A stretch of DNA of 64,000 nucleotides from Kiloniellaceae bacterium (GTDB lineage Bacteria > Pseudomonadota > Alphaproteobacteria > Kiloniellales > Kiloniellaceae), in the NCBI GenBank assembly GCA_009377535.1, contig WHTV01000002.1, positions 52,352 to 116,351 of the forward strand, in the 5' to 3' direction. This document shows, one piece after another, positions 1 to 10,784 of this stretch. Every line of letters begins with the position of its first letter. Position 1 is the first letter of the stretch. Both the position numbers and the translations under genes were made by a program. The notes below the pieces were generated by a model. That model searched no databases, was not told the origin of the DNA, and saw only the letters and a list, made by a program, of their open reading frames with translations.

Positions 1-234
1 GTCGATTCCGCCCCGCTGCCGGAATCGACCGTCGAGCTCGAGGTGAAAGGCCGCGAGGACTTCACCCTGGGGAACTGCAGCTACGAAGTTTTCGTGATCT
101 CGGAGACCCGCAAGAGCGGCGAGCGCAACCGGCAGTACGACCAGCTCTACTCGCCGCTGCTGAAGTTCGTCATCGCCCGACGCTATCCCGACGGCGAGAC
201 CAAGGCCTACCGCGGCATCGAGGCGCTCGACTAA
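1..234 (+). CDS. C-terminal part of a hypothetical protein (5' truncated by window)
   Basis: Frame open from base 1 (VDSAPLPESTVELEVKGREDFTLGNCSYEVF...) to the stop at 234. Confidence 0.6.
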   Translation, partial: VDSAPLPESTVELEVKGREDFTLGNCSYEVFVISETRKSGERNRQYDQLYSPLLKFVIARRYPDGETKAYRGIEALD

Positions 235-512
235 CCGGCCTGGCGGTCCTCTTCCGGAGTCAGGGTGGTCAGCTGCAGGGCGTGCACCCCGGCGGCCAGC
301 TCGGCGGCGAGGATTTCGTAGACCCTGCGCTGGCGGGCCACCCGGCTCTGGCCGGCGAAAGCCGCGGAAACCACTTCCACGCGGAAATGGGACTGGCCGC
401 CCTCCCGGTAGCCGGCATGGCCCTTGTGCTTTTCCGAATCATCAACGACTTTAAGGCGTTGCGGCGCGAGGGCCTGGGTGAGTTTCTGCTCGATAGTCTC
501 TGCGACAGCCAA
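231..512 (-). CDS. bolA: BolA family protein
   Basis: Translation MAVAETIEQKLTQALAPQRLKVVDDSEKHKGHAGYREGGQSHFRVEVVSAAFAGQSRVARQRRVYEIL matches BolA (DESxKHxGH...SHFxVxxVS..F.G.s.v.RhR.vy). Confidence 0.9.
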   Translation of the reverse strand: MAVAETIEQKLTQALAPQRLKVVDDSEKHKGHAGYREGGQSHFRVEVVSAAFAGQSRVARQRRVYEILAAELAAGVHALQLTTLTPEEDRQAG

Positions 513-667
513 GGTCCCGCTCCTTCATCGACGCGCACTACTGCTTTACTGTTTTCGCGGCATCTTGCCCGCAGGGGGCAGGCCGCCCCTTGAAAGTGTG
601 CCGCCGGCCGCCACCTGTCAACGCCTGGCCCCTGCCCCAAGGAGCCCTGCCCGCATGCCCCTCCCCG

Positions 668-1612
668 ATGCCCGGTAAGGCTGCCTCCACCGAGGCGTTC
701 AGCCCCGTGATCGCCCGCCTCCTGCTGGTCGCCGTGGTCATCCTCTGGGGCGTCAACTGGCCGGTCATGAAGATCGGCGTGCAGGCCATGCCGCCGGTGT
801 GGTTCGCCACCGCGCGCATGGTGCTGGGGGCGGCCACCCTCTTTGCGCTGCTTGCCGTGCTCGGCCGCCTCAGCCTGCCGACGCGCCGCGACCTGCCGGT
901 TATCCTCACCGTCGGCGCCCTGCAGATGGGCGCCTTCCTGGCGCTGGTGAACATCGCCCTGCAGCAAGTCGACGCCGGGCGCTCGGCGGTGCTCGCCTAC
1001 ACCACGCCGCTGTGGGTGACGCCGGCGGCCATCGTGCTGCTCGGCGAGCGACCGAACGCCGGCAAGCTGCTCGGGCTGGCGCTCGGCCTGGCCGGGGTCG
1101 CCGTGCTGTTCAACCCGCTGGGCTTCGACTGGTCCGCACCGGCGGTGCTGATCGGCAACGCCCTGCTGCTCGCTGCCGCCTTTTCCTGGTCCATCGCCCT
1201 CCTCCACGTGCGCGTCCACAAATGGGACTCTTCGCCGCTGCAACTGGCGCCCTGGCAGATGATGCTAGCGGTGCCGCCGCTGGCGCTGCTGTCCTGGCTG
1301 ACCGAGGACTGGTCGCAGATCCAGTGGACCGGCAGCCTCGGCCTGGTGCTGGCCTACAACGGCCCGCTGGCCACCGCCTTTTGCTTCTGGGCGGTGGTGA
1401 GCGTGACCCGCGCCCTGCCGGCCATCACCACCTCGCTCAGCCTCCTGGCGGTGCCGGTCACCGGAGTCGCCGCTTCGGCGCTCTTCCTCGGCGAGCCGGC
1501 GACGGCGACGCTCCTGGCAGGGCTGGTCCTCATTCTCGGCGGCACCGTGCTGGTCAATCTCGGCGACCTGCGCCGGAACCGCTCCTTGCGGCCCGAAGCG
1601 GGAGCCGATTAG
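668..1612 (+). CDS. EamA/DMT family transporter
   Basis: About 10 hydrophobic helices, EamA-like LWGVNWPVMKIG and LxGExP repeats; start placed at MPGKAAST. Confidence 0.85.
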   Translation: MPGKAASTEAFSPVIARLLLVAVVILWGVNWPVMKIGVQAMPPVWFATARMVLGAATLFALLAVLGRLSLPTRRDLPVILTVGALQMGAFLALVNIALQQVDAGRSAVLAYTTPLWVTPAAIVLLGERPNAGKLLGLALGLAGVAVLFNPLGFDWSAPAVLIGNALLLAAAFSWSIALLHVRVHKWDSSPLQLAPWQMMLAVPPLALLSWLTEDWSQIQWTGSLGLVLAYNGPLATAFCFWAVVSVTRALPAITTSLSLLAVPVTGVAASALFLGEPATATLLAGLVLILGGTVLVNLGDLRRNRSLRPEAGAD

Positions 1613-1668
1613 AGCCGGCCGGTTGCGCTCCCTTGCGCGCTCCCGGCGGCATCCCACATAATCCGCAG

Positions 1669-2286
1669 ATGTCCGGCTCCCCCCGCGATCCCCTCGAAGA
1701 AAGCCTCCGCCGCGCCGGCGGGGCGCCGGAAGCGGCCGTGCGCCGCTGCGACCGGCCAGGCTGCACCGGCGAGGGCCTGTACCGGGCGCCGCGCTCGCGC
1801 GATTCGCTGCACAACTATTTCTGGTTCTGCCTGGAGCACGTGCGCGAGTACAATCTGGCCTGGGATTACTTCAAGGGGATGGACGAGGAGGCGATCGAGC
1901 AGACCCGCCGGCGCGACGCGGTCTGGCAGCGCCCGACCTGGCCCCTTAATGCCGGCAAGGCGCACAACGGCACCGGCGGGGGCGGCACCGGGGCGGGCGC
2001 GGCCGGTGCGCAGCGCAGACCCTTTCGCGACGCCTTCGGCTTTTTCGCCGAGGAAACCGCGGAACAGCAGCGCCAGGCCGGGCGTTTTCCTCCCAACTCG
2101 CGCCAGGCCAAGGCGCTGAAGACCCTTGATCTGTCCCCTAACGCCGGGCTGGCCGAGGTGAAAACGCGCTACAAGGCGCTGGTCAAGGAACTGCACCCGG
2201 ACGTCACCGGCGGCGACGGCAGAGCCGAGGAACGCCTGAAAATCATCAACTTGGCGTATTCGGACTTGAAGACGGCCTTCGGGTGA
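1669..2286 (+). CDS. J domain-containing protein (DnaJ-like)
   Basis: C-terminal J domain with HPD motif (YKALVKELHPDVTGGD); in-frame ATG at 1669; next to cobS as in many alphaproteobacteria. Confidence 0.88.
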   Translation: MSGSPRDPLEESLRRAGGAPEAAVRRCDRPGCTGEGLYRAPRSRDSLHNYFWFCLEHVREYNLAWDYFKGMDEEAIEQTRRRDAVWQRPTWPLNAGKAHNGTGGGGTGAGAAGAQRRPFRDAFGFFAEETAEQQRQAGRFPPNSRQAKALKTLDLSPNAGLAEVKTRYKALVKELHPDVTGGDGRAEERLKIINLAYSDLKTAFG

Positions 2287-2345
2287 TGTTCAAAAAGGCT
2301 CGGCGCCGGCTAATCTCGTAACCTGAAAGACGGAATTCCTACCTC

Positions 2346-3350
2346 ATGGCTTCAGCAGACCCCACGACGAATGGCGACGAGATGCCGGCCGATGGCCCCG
2401 ACATCGAAGTGTCGGTGCGCCAGACCTTCGGCATCGACGCCGACCTGCAGGTCCCGGCATTCAGCCGGTCCAGCGACTACGTGCCGGAGATCGACGAGAC
2501 CTACCGCTTCGACCGCGACACCACCCTCGCCATCCTCGCCGGCTTCGCCCACAACCGACGAGTCATGATCCAGGGCTACCACGGCACCGGCAAGTCGACC
2601 CACATCGAGCAGGTCTCCGCGCGCCTCAACTGGCCCTGCATCCGGGTCAACCTGGACAGCCACATCAGCCGCATCGACCTGGTCGGCAAGGACGCCATCG
2701 TGCTGAAGGACGGCAAGCAGGTGACCGAGTTCCGCGAGGGACTGCTGCCCTGGGCGCTGCAGCGGCCGACCGCGCTGGTGTTCGACGAGTACGATGCCGG
2801 CCGTCCCGACGTCATGTTCGTCATCCAGCGGGTGCTGGAGGTCGAGGGCAAGCTGACGCTGCTCGACCAGAACCGCGTCATCCGCCCGCACCCGGCCTTC
2901 CGTCTGTTCTCCACCACCAACACCATCGGCCTGGGCGACACCACCGGCCTCTACCATGGCACCCAGCAGATCAACCAGGGCCAGATGGACCGCTGGAACA
3001 TCGTCGCCACGCTGAACTACCTGCCGCACGACGAGGAGACCGAGATCGTGCTCGCCAAGTCGCCGGACTACGACGATGCCGAAGGCCGCGAAACCGTGTC
3101 GGCCATGGTGGCGCTGGCCGACCTGACGCGCAGCGGCTTCATCAACGGCGACATCTCGACGGTGATGAGCCCGCGCACGGTGATCTCCTGGGCAGAGAAC
3201 GCGCGCATCTTCAGCGATGTCGGCTTCGCCTTCCGCGTCACCTTCCTCAACAAGTGCGACGAGATCGAGCGGCCCACCGTGGCGGAATACTACCAGCGCT
3301 GCTTCGGCAGCGAGCTGCCGGAAACCGGGGTAAAGGCGCACCTCACCTGA
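2346..3350 (+). CDS. cobS: Cobaltochelatase subunit CobS (AAA+ ATPase)
   Basis: [47 protein letters not shown] and the following AAA+ motifs are CobS-like; followed by cobT. Confidence 0.95.
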   Translation: MASADPTTNGDEMPADGPDIEVSVRQTFGIDADLQVPAFSRSSDYVPEIDETYRFDRDTTLAILAGFAHNRRVMIQGYHGTGKSTHIEQVSARLNWPCIRVNLDSHISRIDLVGKDAIVLKDGKQVTEFREGLLPWALQRPTALVFDEYDAGRPDVMFVIQRVLEVEGKLTLLDQNRVIRPHPAFRLFSTTNTIGLGDTTGLYHGTQQINQGQMDRWNIVATLNYLPHDEETEIVLAKSPDYDDAEGRETVSAMVALADLTRSGFINGDISTVMSPRTVISWAENARIFSDVGFAFRVTFLNKCDEIERPTVAEYYQRCFGSELPETGVKAHLT

Positions 3351-3360
3351 GGTCGAAGCA

Positions 3361-5235
3361 ATGAGCCAGCCGGAAAACCCGCTCGACATCTTCAGGCGGA
3401 CCACCGCCGCGACGGTGCGCGCCATCAGCGAGCGCGACGACATCAACGTGACCTACGCGCCGCGCGGCCAGGGACTGGTCGGCAAGGAAGTGAAGGTCAC
3501 GCTGCCGGCCCGCTCGCTGCCCGCCGGCGACGCCGCCCTGGTGCGCGGCGAGGCCGACGCGGCGGCGCTGCGCCTGCGTCACCACGACGGCGGCCTCGAC
3601 GCCTCGCTGCGGCCGCGATCCCAGGAGGCGCGGGAGATCTTCGACGCCATCGAGCAGGCGCGCTGCGAGGCGCTGGGCATGCGGCGGATGTGCGGCGTGG
3701 CGCAGAACCTCGACGCCGCCCTGGAAGAACAGTATCGCGTGCGCGGCCTCACCCGGGCGCAGAGCCGCGAGGACGTGCCGCTCAGCGAAGCGCTGCGCCT
3801 GATGGCGCGCGAAGCCGTGTCCGGCACGCCCCTGCCGCCCGGCACCCGGGCCGCCGTCGACCTCTGGCGCCCCCTGCTCGGCCCGGACGTCTTCCAGGAC
3901 ATCAAGGATCTCGGCCGCCGGGCCGGGGACCAGGTGCGCTTCGCCGAGAAGGTGCGCGACATGCTGCAGCACCTCGACATCGACATCGGCCTGGAAGACG
4001 AGCTGGAGCAGGACCACGACCAGAGCCAGCAGCAGAAGGACGAGGCCGACCAGGACAACACCGGCACCCAGACCGACGGCGACGAGAGCGCCGAGACGCC
4101 GACCACCCTGGACGGCGAGGACAGCGAAGGCGACCAGTCGGACGACGCCGATCCGCAGGCCGCCGACGCCGACAGCGACATGATGGAGGGCGAAGGCGAG
4201 GACGATCCCGGCCGTCCCGGCCAGCTGCCCGAACTGTTCGGCCACAACAACCGGGCCAACGCCCCCTACCACGCCTTCACCAACGAGTTCGACGAGACCA
4301 TAGAGGCAGACGAGCTCTGTGACCCGGACGAGCTGACCCGCCTGCGCCAGCTGCTCGACCAGCAGCTCGCCCATCTGCAGGGCGTCATCGCGCGGCTGGC
4401 CAATCGCCTGCAGCGCCGCCTGATGGCCATGCAGACTCGCGCCTGGGACTTCAACCTGGAAGAGGGCATGTTGGACACGGCGCGCCTGGCGCGGGTCATC
4501 GTGAACCCGATGCACTCGCTGTCCTACAAGATGGAGCGCGACACCGAGTTCCGCGACACCGTGGTCTCGCTGCTGATCGACAATTCCGGCTCCATGCGCG
4601 GGCGGCCGATCAGCGTGGCCGCCATGAGCGCCGATATCCTGGCGCGCACCCTGGAGCGTTGCGGCGTGAAGGTGGAGATCCTCGGGTTCACCACGCGCAT
4701 GTGGAAGGGCGGCCAGGCGCGCGAGCGCTGGATCGGCGGCGGCAAGCCGTCGAACCCCGGCCGCCTCAACGACCTGCGCCACATCATCTACAAGTCCGCC
4801 GACGCGCCCTGGCGGCGCGCCCGCAAGAACCTCGGCCTGATGCTGCGCGAGGGCATCCTGAAGGAAAACATCGACGGCGAGGCCCTGCTCTGGGCGCACA
4901 GCCGGCTCATCGCGCGGCCCGAGCAGCGCCGCATCCTCATGGTGATCTCCGACGGCGCGCCGGTCGATGACTCGACCCTCTCGGTGAACCCGGGCAACTA
5001 CCTGGAGCGCCACCTGCGCGAGGTCATCACCTTCATCGAGAACCGCTCGCCGGTCGAGCTGCTGGCCATCGGCATCGGCCACGACGTGACCCGCTACTAC
5101 CGTCGCGCGGTCACCATCGTCGACGCCGAGCAGCTCGGCGGCACGGTGATGGAGAAGCTGGCCGAGCTGTTCGAGGAGGAGCGCGTCGTGCCGGCCGGCC
5201 CCCGGCCCTCCCGCCGCGCGGCCCAGCTGCACTGA
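3361..5235 (+). CDS. cobT: Cobaltochelatase subunit CobT
   Basis: Acidic central linker and VWA/MIDAS domain ([18 protein letters not shown]); immediately downstream of cobS. Confidence 0.95.
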   Translation: MSQPENPLDIFRRTTAATVRAISERDDINVTYAPRGQGLVGKEVKVTLPARSLPAGDAALVRGEADAAALRLRHHDGGLDASLRPRSQEAREIFDAIEQARCEALGMRRMCGVAQNLDAALEEQYRVRGLTRAQSREDVPLSEALRLMAREAVSGTPLPPGTRAAVDLWRPLLGPDVFQDIKDLGRRAGDQVRFAEKVRDMLQHLDIDIGLEDELEQDHDQSQQQKDEADQDNTGTQTDGDESAETPTTLDGEDSEGDQSDDADPQAADADSDMMEGEGEDDPGRPGQLPELFGHNNRANAPYHAFTNEFDETIEADELCDPDELTRLRQLLDQQLAHLQGVIARLANRLQRRLMAMQTRAWDFNLEEGMLDTARLARVIVNPMHSLSYKMERDTEFRDTVVSLLIDNSGSMRGRPISVAAMSADILARTLERCGVKVEILGFTTRMWKGGQARERWIGGGKPSNPGRLNDLRHIIYKSADAPWRRARKNLGLMLREGILKENIDGEALLWAHSRLIARPEQRRILMVISDGAPVDDSTLSVNPGNYLERHLREVITFIENRSPVELLAIGIGHDVTRYYRRAVTIVDAEQLGGTVMEKLAELFEEERVVPAGPRPSRRAAQLH

Positions 5236-5240
5236 AGCCC

Positions 5241-6233
5241 TTGCCCTTGCGGGCTGCCCTTATCGCCGTCCTGCTGCTGCTGACGCCGATCGCGGCGACG
5301 GCGCAGGACGCGATCGACCTGCGCAGCCACCCGCTGACGCTCAATCCGGACGACAAGGCCCAGACCTCGATCGGCCGCCTGCGCTGGCGCGGCGGCTTCG
5401 AGCTCACTTCCGAGGCGGCCGGCTTCGGCGCCCTCTCCGACCTGGAACTTTCCGCCGACGGCCGCCGCCTGCTCGCCGTCAGCGACGAGGGCCGCTGGCT
5501 GAGCGCGACCTTCTCCTATGATTCCGCCGGCAACCTCGCTGCCATGACGGCTGCGCGGATGGGGCCGCTGCACGACACCGCCGGCCGGCTGTTGTCGGTC
5601 TCCATCAAGCGGCGCCAGGATGCCGAGGCGCTGGCCCGCCTGCCCGACGGCAGCCTGCTGGTGGCCTTCGAGCGCGCGCACCGCCTCCGGCGCTTCGCCG
5701 CCGGCCTCGGCGGGCCAACGGCGGCCTTTCCAGCGCCGCCCGGCCTAGCGGCAGCGCCGACCAACGCCGGCATCGAGGCCATGGTGACGCTGGCCGACGG
5801 AAGCCTGCTCGCCTTCACCGAAGGCCAGAAAGTGCCGAGCCCGGCGGCGGGCGAGGCCTTCGCCGTCTACCTGCGCGGGTCCGACGGCGTCTGGCGGGAC
5901 CTCGCGCTGCGACCGAGCGGCCTGTTCCGCCCGACCGGCGCGGCGTTGCTGCCTTCCGGCGACGTGCTGCTGCTGGAGCGGCGCTTCACCCTGCTGGGCG
6001 GGCTCGGCGCGCGGCTCAGCCGCATCGCCGCCGCCGACCTGCGTCCGGGCGCCTTGCTGCAAACCAGCGAGATCGCAGAGCTGCGCGCGCCGCTCACCCT
6101 CGACAACTTCGAGGGCGTGGCGGTCCACCAGGCGAGCGACGGCAGCACGCGGATCACCCTCATCTCCGACGACAACCTCAGCCCTTGGCAGCGCAGCCTG
6201 GTCGTGCAGTTCGAGCTGTTGCCCAGGAATTGA
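5241..6233 (+). CDS. Esterase-like activity of phytase family protein
   Basis: Signal peptide, then beta-propeller-like LRWRGGFELTSEAAGFGALSDLELSADGRRLLAVSDEGRWL...; TTG start; conserved position after cobT. Confidence 0.75.
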   Translation: MPLRAALIAVLLLLTPIAATAQDAIDLRSHPLTLNPDDKAQTSIGRLRWRGGFELTSEAAGFGALSDLELSADGRRLLAVSDEGRWLSATFSYDSAGNLAAMTAARMGPLHDTAGRLLSVSIKRRQDAEALARLPDGSLLVAFERAHRLRRFAAGLGGPTAAFPAPPGLAAAPTNAGIEAMVTLADGSLLAFTEGQKVPSPAAGEAFAVYLRGSDGVWRDLALRPSGLFRPTGAALLPSGDVLLLERRFTLLGGLGARLSRIAAADLRPGALLQTSEIAELRAPLTLDNFEGVAVHQASDGSTRITLISDDNLSPWQRSLVVQFELLPRN

Positions 6234-6305
6234 TATCCTGCGCAGAATCATATCTGCAGGATTCGCAACGCTTTACAAGCTCCCGGGAGGGGACTGAGCC
6301 GACTG

Positions 6306-6317
6306 ATTAGATCTAAT
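6306..6317. promoter_or_regulatory. Perfect 12-bp palindrome ATTAGATCTAAT upstream of orphan gene 6351..7553
   Basis: Direct reading; located 34 bp before the proposed start. Confidence 0.3.
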
Positions 6318-6350
6318 GATGCAGCGCAAGGTACTTGACGGGGGAGTCAT

Positions 6351-7553
6351 TTGCGGAATCTTACGGGCGAATGGACCGGTTACATCACCGGCACCAATGC
6401 AGGCCGCGTCTCTATTTCAATTTTCGATAAAGGGGACACGCTAGAGGGCACCATCGACGTGTCTGACCAGAGGTTTGGACACGGCAAATTTACCTTCTTT
6501 GGCGTTTGGGAAGACAAGCAAGTCTCCTTGAAGCTGGCTCCTGACAATGCCCAGAGGGGGGTAGTCATCACCGCCGGGACGGTTGTCGCAAAGCTTCAGA
6601 GCGACGGCACACTGGCCGGAGTATGGGAAACAGAACTTGGCACAGCTGGGAAATTCACAGTGCAGCGCAGGACGGCGCCCATGAATACGTCTTCCTTGGG
6701 TGAGGAAGGAACAAGAGGCCCACGTCGCTCTTCGATGACGCCTCTTTGGGTCATCTCGCTCTTCGTTTCGCTTTGCGAAGTAGTGGCTGGCCTAGCGGTT
6801 ACGCAAGCAGGAGGAACGGTGCAGCTTATTCTCACAATCTTTGTCGTAGGATTTCCAATCCTAGTCGCATCTGCTTTCTTTGCGGTTTTGTGGAGAAAGC
6901 CTTACGTTTTCTATCCCCCAACCGAGTTTGGGGCAGCCACCAATGTGTCGGAATACGTCCGGGCTTTTGCGGGTTTTTCAACCGCTCCCATCGCTGAACG
7001 CCAGCAGCCATTAATCGGTGCTGGTGCAGAGCCATCGCGACACTTAGGACCGCCCCCACCTGATCAAGACACGCCCGAAGAGAAAGCGCGAAAAGCGCTA
7101 GTTACAAACGTGTTCAAGTTCTTCGGGTTTAAGGGAATGCGATTCTCCGAGGTATCGGATGCGAGCGCCCAAGCGGTATTCAATCTTGGCAAGTTGCAGG
7201 GCTTCAACTTATTCGACGGCTTACCTGGGATAGCATTCTTCGGGCATTTCGCAGACCTCGAACCGGCAGAGATCGTTACCCGCGTACGGTTCCTCCTCAA
7301 CAACATCGATCTCGCATACCATCGCGTCCGAGAAAAATCAGAGCCCGCTCTTGCTGATGGGGCACTGAGGATGCTCGACCAGATTCAAGTCGAAGTTTTG
7401 GTTCCAGAGGAGGCACCTGTCGAAGAGATGCTGGTCAAGATTGAAGAACATCGGCCAAAGGGCCTGTCCACGCTGGTGACTCTACAAAAGCCCAGCCACA
7501 TCGAAAGGGCTGTTCAGCGCGAATATGAAAGCCTCGGCCTGAACAGGCAGTGA
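6351..7553 (+). CDS. Hypothetical membrane protein: N-terminal beta-barrel-like domain, TM hairpin, uncharacterised C-terminal domain
   Basis: 400 aa ORF from a TTG start with SD-like GGGGGAG; N-term LTGEWTGYITGTNAGRVSISIFDKGDTLEGTIDV...; TM segments LWVISLFVSLCEVVAGLAVTQ and VQLILTIFVVGFPILVASAFFAVLW; base composition visibly AT-richer than neighbours. Confidence 0.75.
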   Translation: MRNLTGEWTGYITGTNAGRVSISIFDKGDTLEGTIDVSDQRFGHGKFTFFGVWEDKQVSLKLAPDNAQRGVVITAGTVVAKLQSDGTLAGVWETELGTAGKFTVQRRTAPMNTSSLGEEGTRGPRRSSMTPLWVISLFVSLCEVVAGLAVTQAGGTVQLILTIFVVGFPILVASAFFAVLWRKPYVFYPPTEFGAATNVSEYVRAFAGFSTAPIAERQQPLIGAGAEPSRHLGPPPPDQDTPEEKARKALVTNVFKFFGFKGMRFSEVSDASAQAVFNLGKLQGFNLFDGLPGIAFFGHFADLEPAEIVTRVRFLLNNIDLAYHRVREKSEPALADGALRMLDQIQVEVLVPEEAPVEEMLVKIEEHRPKGLSTLVTLQKPSHIERAVQREYESLGLNRQ

Positions 7554-7604
7554 GCTCAAGGTCAGCCTTACTAGCCCGGGAGTAATTTGGACCCTAAAAA
7601 AACA

Positions 7605-7630
7605 AAAAGCCCGCCGGAGCGGGCCTTTGG
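7605..7630 (-). terminator. Rho-independent terminator downstream of rpmB
   Basis: On minus strand GCCCGC-TCCG-GCGGGC stem followed by TTTTTGTTTTTTT. Confidence 0.8.
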
Positions 7631-7654
7631 GAAACTCTCGCGAGCCGCGGAAGC

Positions 7655-7957
7655 TCAGGCGGTGGCGGCCTGCTGCTTCTCGGCCGCCTTCTTGATGCGG
7701 CGGCGCATTTCGCGGGCCTTGGTGCCGAGCTTGGCGGCCGGAGTCGACAGCAGGAAGGCATCGATGCCGCCGCGCTTCTCGACGCTGCGGATCGCCCGGG
7801 TCGACAGGCGCATCTGCACGGTGGTGCCCAGCGCGTCGCTCATCAGGCTGACGTCCTGCAGGTTCGGCAGGAAGCGCCGGCGCGACTTGTTGTTGGCGTG
7901 GCTCACGTTGTTGCCGGACTGAACGCCCTTGCCGGTGAAGTCGCAACGTCGTGCCAT
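7655..7957 (-). CDS. rpmB: 50S ribosomal protein L28
   Basis: [34 protein letters not shown] is diagnostic of L28. Confidence 0.95.
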   Translation of the reverse strand: MARRCDFTGKGVQSGNNVSHANNKSRRRFLPNLQDVSLMSDALGTTVQMRLSTRAIRSVEKRGGIDAFLLSTPAAKLGTKAREMRRRIKKAAEKQQAATA

Positions 7958-8135
7958 GGTCACTTGTCCTAAGCTCTAAAAAGCATAACCGGGCGGCGCC
8001 GCCACCCGGTGCGGCCCGGTTTCTACGGCAGGCGGGCGGAGAGGTCAAGGCGAATTCCCTTCGTGTCGTCCGGCACCGCGGCCCCCCTCACCTAGCTTCG
8101 CCCAAGCCCGATCTTCGATCTCGCCAAGGCTGCGC

Positions 8136-8162
8136 AACCCTCTCCCTCCAAGGGAGAGGGTT
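8136..8162. repeat. Short intergenic palindromic repeat
   Basis: aaccctctccct-cca-agggagagggtt: perfect 12-bp arms; a related CTCTCCCTC/GAGGGAG motif follows at about 8190-8220. Confidence 0.5.
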
Positions 8163-8248
8163 AAGTTGTTGAGGTGGCGGGTAAATTCTCTCTCCCTCGT
8201 CGGAGAGGGAGGGTGAGGGGCGTCGGAGAAGATTCACCTGCATTGCAG

Positions 8249-9253
8249 TTAATCGCGGCTGAACAGCCCGACCATCCGGCGGGCCGCGGCGGTCGGCGTG
8301 GTGCGGCCGGCGCGGACCTCGCGCTCCAGGCCTGCCAGCTCCCGCGCCACCTCGGGATGGGCCCTGAAGCGACGCATCAGGCCGTCGGAGATCTCGGCCC
8401 ACATCCAGGCGCCGGCCTGGGCGGCCCGCTTGGCGGCACGGGCGCCGCTGGCCTCCATGACCTCGCGGTGCTGCTGCACGGTCTCCCAGACGGCCTCGAT
8501 GCCCTCGCCCAGCAGGGCCGAACAGCGCAGCACCGGCGGGCGCCACTCCGGATTGGGCGCGCGCAGCATGCCGAGGGCGGCATGGTACTCGGCCACCGCC
8601 CGCTCGGCCGCCGGCAGGAGATCGCCGTCGGCCTTGTTCACGATGACCGCGTCGGCCAGCTCGACGATGCCCTTCTTGATGCCCTGCAGTTCGTCGCCGC
8701 CGCCCGGCGGCAGCAGCAGCAGGAAGATGTCGACCATCTCGGCCACCGCGGTCTCCGACTGGCCGACGCCGACCGTCTCGACGATCACCACGTCGAAGCC
8801 GGCGGCCTCGCAGGCCAGCATGGCCTCGCGGCTGCGCCGGGCCACGCCGCCGAGGGTGCCGCCGGTCGGCGAGGGGCGGATGAAGGCCTGCGGGTGGCGC
8901 GACAGTTCCTCCATGCGGGTCTTGTCGCCCAGGATCGAGCCGCCGCTGACCTTGGAGGAAGGGTCCACCGCCAGCACTGCGACCTTGTGGCCGGCGCCCA
9001 CCAGCTGCAGGCCGAAGCGCTCGATGAAGGTGGACTTGCCGACGCCGGGCACGCCTGTGATGCCGATGCGCACCGAGTTCCCGCTGGACGGCAGCAGCGC
9101 CTCCAGCAGGGCCTCGGCCTCGCCCGCGTGTTGCGGCTTGGTCGACTCGATGAGGGTGATGGCCCGCGCCAGCGCCCGGCGGTCGCCCGCGCGCAGCTTC
9201 TCGGCCAGGCCGGCCGTCGCCGCCTCCGTCTTTGCTGGCGCCGCTTTCGTCAT
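8249..9253 (-). CDS. meaB: Methylmalonyl-CoA mutase-associated GTPase MeaB (ArgK/YgfD type)
   Basis: [92 protein letters not shown]. Confidence 0.93.
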   Translation of the reverse strand: MTKAAPAKTEAATAGLAEKLRAGDRRALARAITLIESTKPQHAGEAEALLEALLPSSGNSVRIGITGVPGVGKSTFIERFGLQLVGAGHKVAVLAVDPSSKVSGGSILGDKTRMEELSRHPQAFIRPSPTGGTLGGVARRSREAMLACEAAGFDVVIVETVGVGQSETAVAEMVDIFLLLLPPGGGDELQGIKKGIVELADAVIVNKADGDLLPAAERAVAEYHAALGMLRAPNPEWRPPVLRCSALLGEGIEAVWETVQQHREVMEASGARAAKRAAQAGAWMWAEISDGLMRRFRAHPEVARELAGLEREVRAGRTTPTAAARRMVGLFSRD

Positions 9254-9312
9254 GCCTCGCTTATGGGCCGAAGCGCCCCCGGATTGCAAGCCTGCGCCAC
9301 CGTTCCGCGCCT

Positions 9313-10113
9313 TCAGGCCGCCCGCAGCAGGGCACGCCACTTGCCGGGCGTGGTGCCGAAGGCTGCGCGGAACTGGCGCGTCATGTGGCTCTGGTCGGCA
9401 AAGCCCGCCGCCGCTGCGGCCTCGGCCAGGGAGCGACCCTCGCCGACGAGGCGCTGGGCCAACTCGACGCGGCGCAGGGTGACGAAGCGGCTGGGGCTGA
9501 CGCCGAAGGCGCGGCGGAACTGGCGGGCGATGCTGTAGCGGTCGAGGCCGTAGTCGCGCTCCAGCTCGGCCAGAGAGAGGCGCGCTGCGCAGTCCGCCGC
9601 CAGCTGCGCGCGCAACCGAGCCATCGCCGGGTTCAGCGCGGCGCGCGGCGGCGGCGTGCCCGCCAGACGGGACAGCACCGCCGCCAGGGCCGCGACCGCA
9701 TCGGCCTCGTGGATCTCCTCGCGCGGGTCCGCCGGATGCGGAAAGACGGCGCGCAGCGCCACGCTGATCGCCCGGTTGCGGGCGACCGGCTCGGCCACGA
9801 AGGGCAGCGCCGCTCCGCCCAGCGCCGCACCGATCCGCGCCGGGTCGACGTAGAGGATCTTATAGCCGAAGCCCTCGGCGCTGCCGGCCCCGCCGTCGTG
9901 CAGTTCGTCGGGATGCAGTACGAAGACGTCGCCGGCGAGCGCCTGCCGCGCCGCGCCGCGATAGGTGAAGCGCTGCACCCCGCGGGTGGTGATGCCGAGC
10001 GCATAGGTGTCGTGGCGGTGCGGCGAGAAGCGGTGGTCGACGAAGGCGGCCTCGGCCCAGTCGAGGCCGGCGGCCGATGCCCGGTAGCGGAGCCATTCGT
10101 TTCCGGCAGCCAT
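9313..10113 (-). CDS. AraC family transcriptional regulator
   Basis: N-terminal cupin-like domain ([18 protein letters not shown]), C-terminal double HTH ([31 protein letters not shown]...); divergent from LysE-type exporter. Confidence 0.9.
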   Translation of the reverse strand: MAAGNEWLRYRASAAGLDWAEAAFVDHRFSPHRHDTYALGITTRGVQRFTYRGAARQALAGDVFVLHPDELHDGGAGSAEGFGYKILYVDPARIGAALGGAALPFVAEPVARNRAISVALRAVFPHPADPREEIHEADAVAALAAVLSRLAGTPPPRAALNPAMARLRAQLAADCAARLSLAELERDYGLDRYSIARQFRRAFGVSPSRFVTLRRVELAQRLVGEGRSLAEAAAAAGFADQSHMTRQFRAAFGTTPGKWRALLRAA

Positions 10114-10186
10114 GCTGCACAAACCTTCAAGACAGGCACTGCGGATTTCCCGCAGTCTAACGCAGGACCGCGCAAGGCACAGGACA

Positions 10187-10780
10187 ATGCTCGCCAACCT
10201 CGTCCTGCTCTGGCTCGCCGCGCTGCCGCTGATGGGCAGCCCCGGCCCCGCCACCCTCAGCACCGCCGCCGTCGGCGCCAGCTTCGGCGCGCGCCGCGGC
10301 CTGCCCTGGCTGCTCGGTATTGTGGCCGGCACTGCGGTGGTGCTCGGCCTCATCGCGACCGGCGTGACGGCGGCGGTTCTGGCGCTGCCGGCGCTGAAGA
10401 CCGCGATCACTCTGCTGGCAGCCGGCTACATCCTCTACCTCGCCTGGCGCATCGCCACAGCGCCGCCGCTCTCCCGTGACAGCGTCACAGCCAAGGCGCC
10501 CGCCTTCCCCGGCGGCTTCCTCCTCGCCGTCGCCAACCCGAAAGCCTTCGCCGCCATCGGCGCGGTCTATGCCGGCCACTCCGTGGTGCCGGGCGACCTC
10601 GCGCTGGATGCCAGCGTGAAGATCGCCGCCCTGGTGCCGGTCATCGTGCTGGTGAACTCGGTGTGGCTGGTCTTCGGGACGCTGGTCGCCAGGGCGCTGC
10701 ACGACCCGCGCAAGAGCCGCATCGCCAACGTAATCTTCGCGGTGCTGCTGGTCGCGTCGGTCGGACTGGCGGTGCTATAG
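10187..10780 (+). CDS. LysE family translocator
   Basis: MGSPGPATLSTAAVGASFGARRGLPWLLGIVAG; hydrophobic, LysE/RhtB-like. Confidence 0.88.
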   Translation: MLANLVLLWLAALPLMGSPGPATLSTAAVGASFGARRGLPWLLGIVAGTAVVLGLIATGVTAAVLALPALKTAITLLAAGYILYLAWRIATAPPLSRDSVTAKAPAFPGGFLLAVANPKAFAAIGAVYAGHSVVPGDLALDASVKIAALVPVIVLVNSVWLVFGTLVARALHDPRKSRIANVIFAVLLVASVGLAVL

Positions 10781-10784
10781 GGTG

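Noticed and set aside
3343-5232. 629-aa antisense ORF opposite cobT
   Set aside because: Shadow ORF of the high-GC CobT frame; low-complexity translation ([17 protein letters not shown]...) and no recognisable domain.
7482-8048. 188-aa antisense/alternative ORF around rpmB
   Set aside because: Frame-shadow of rpmB; the L28 frame (7655..7957) with its terminator is the real gene.
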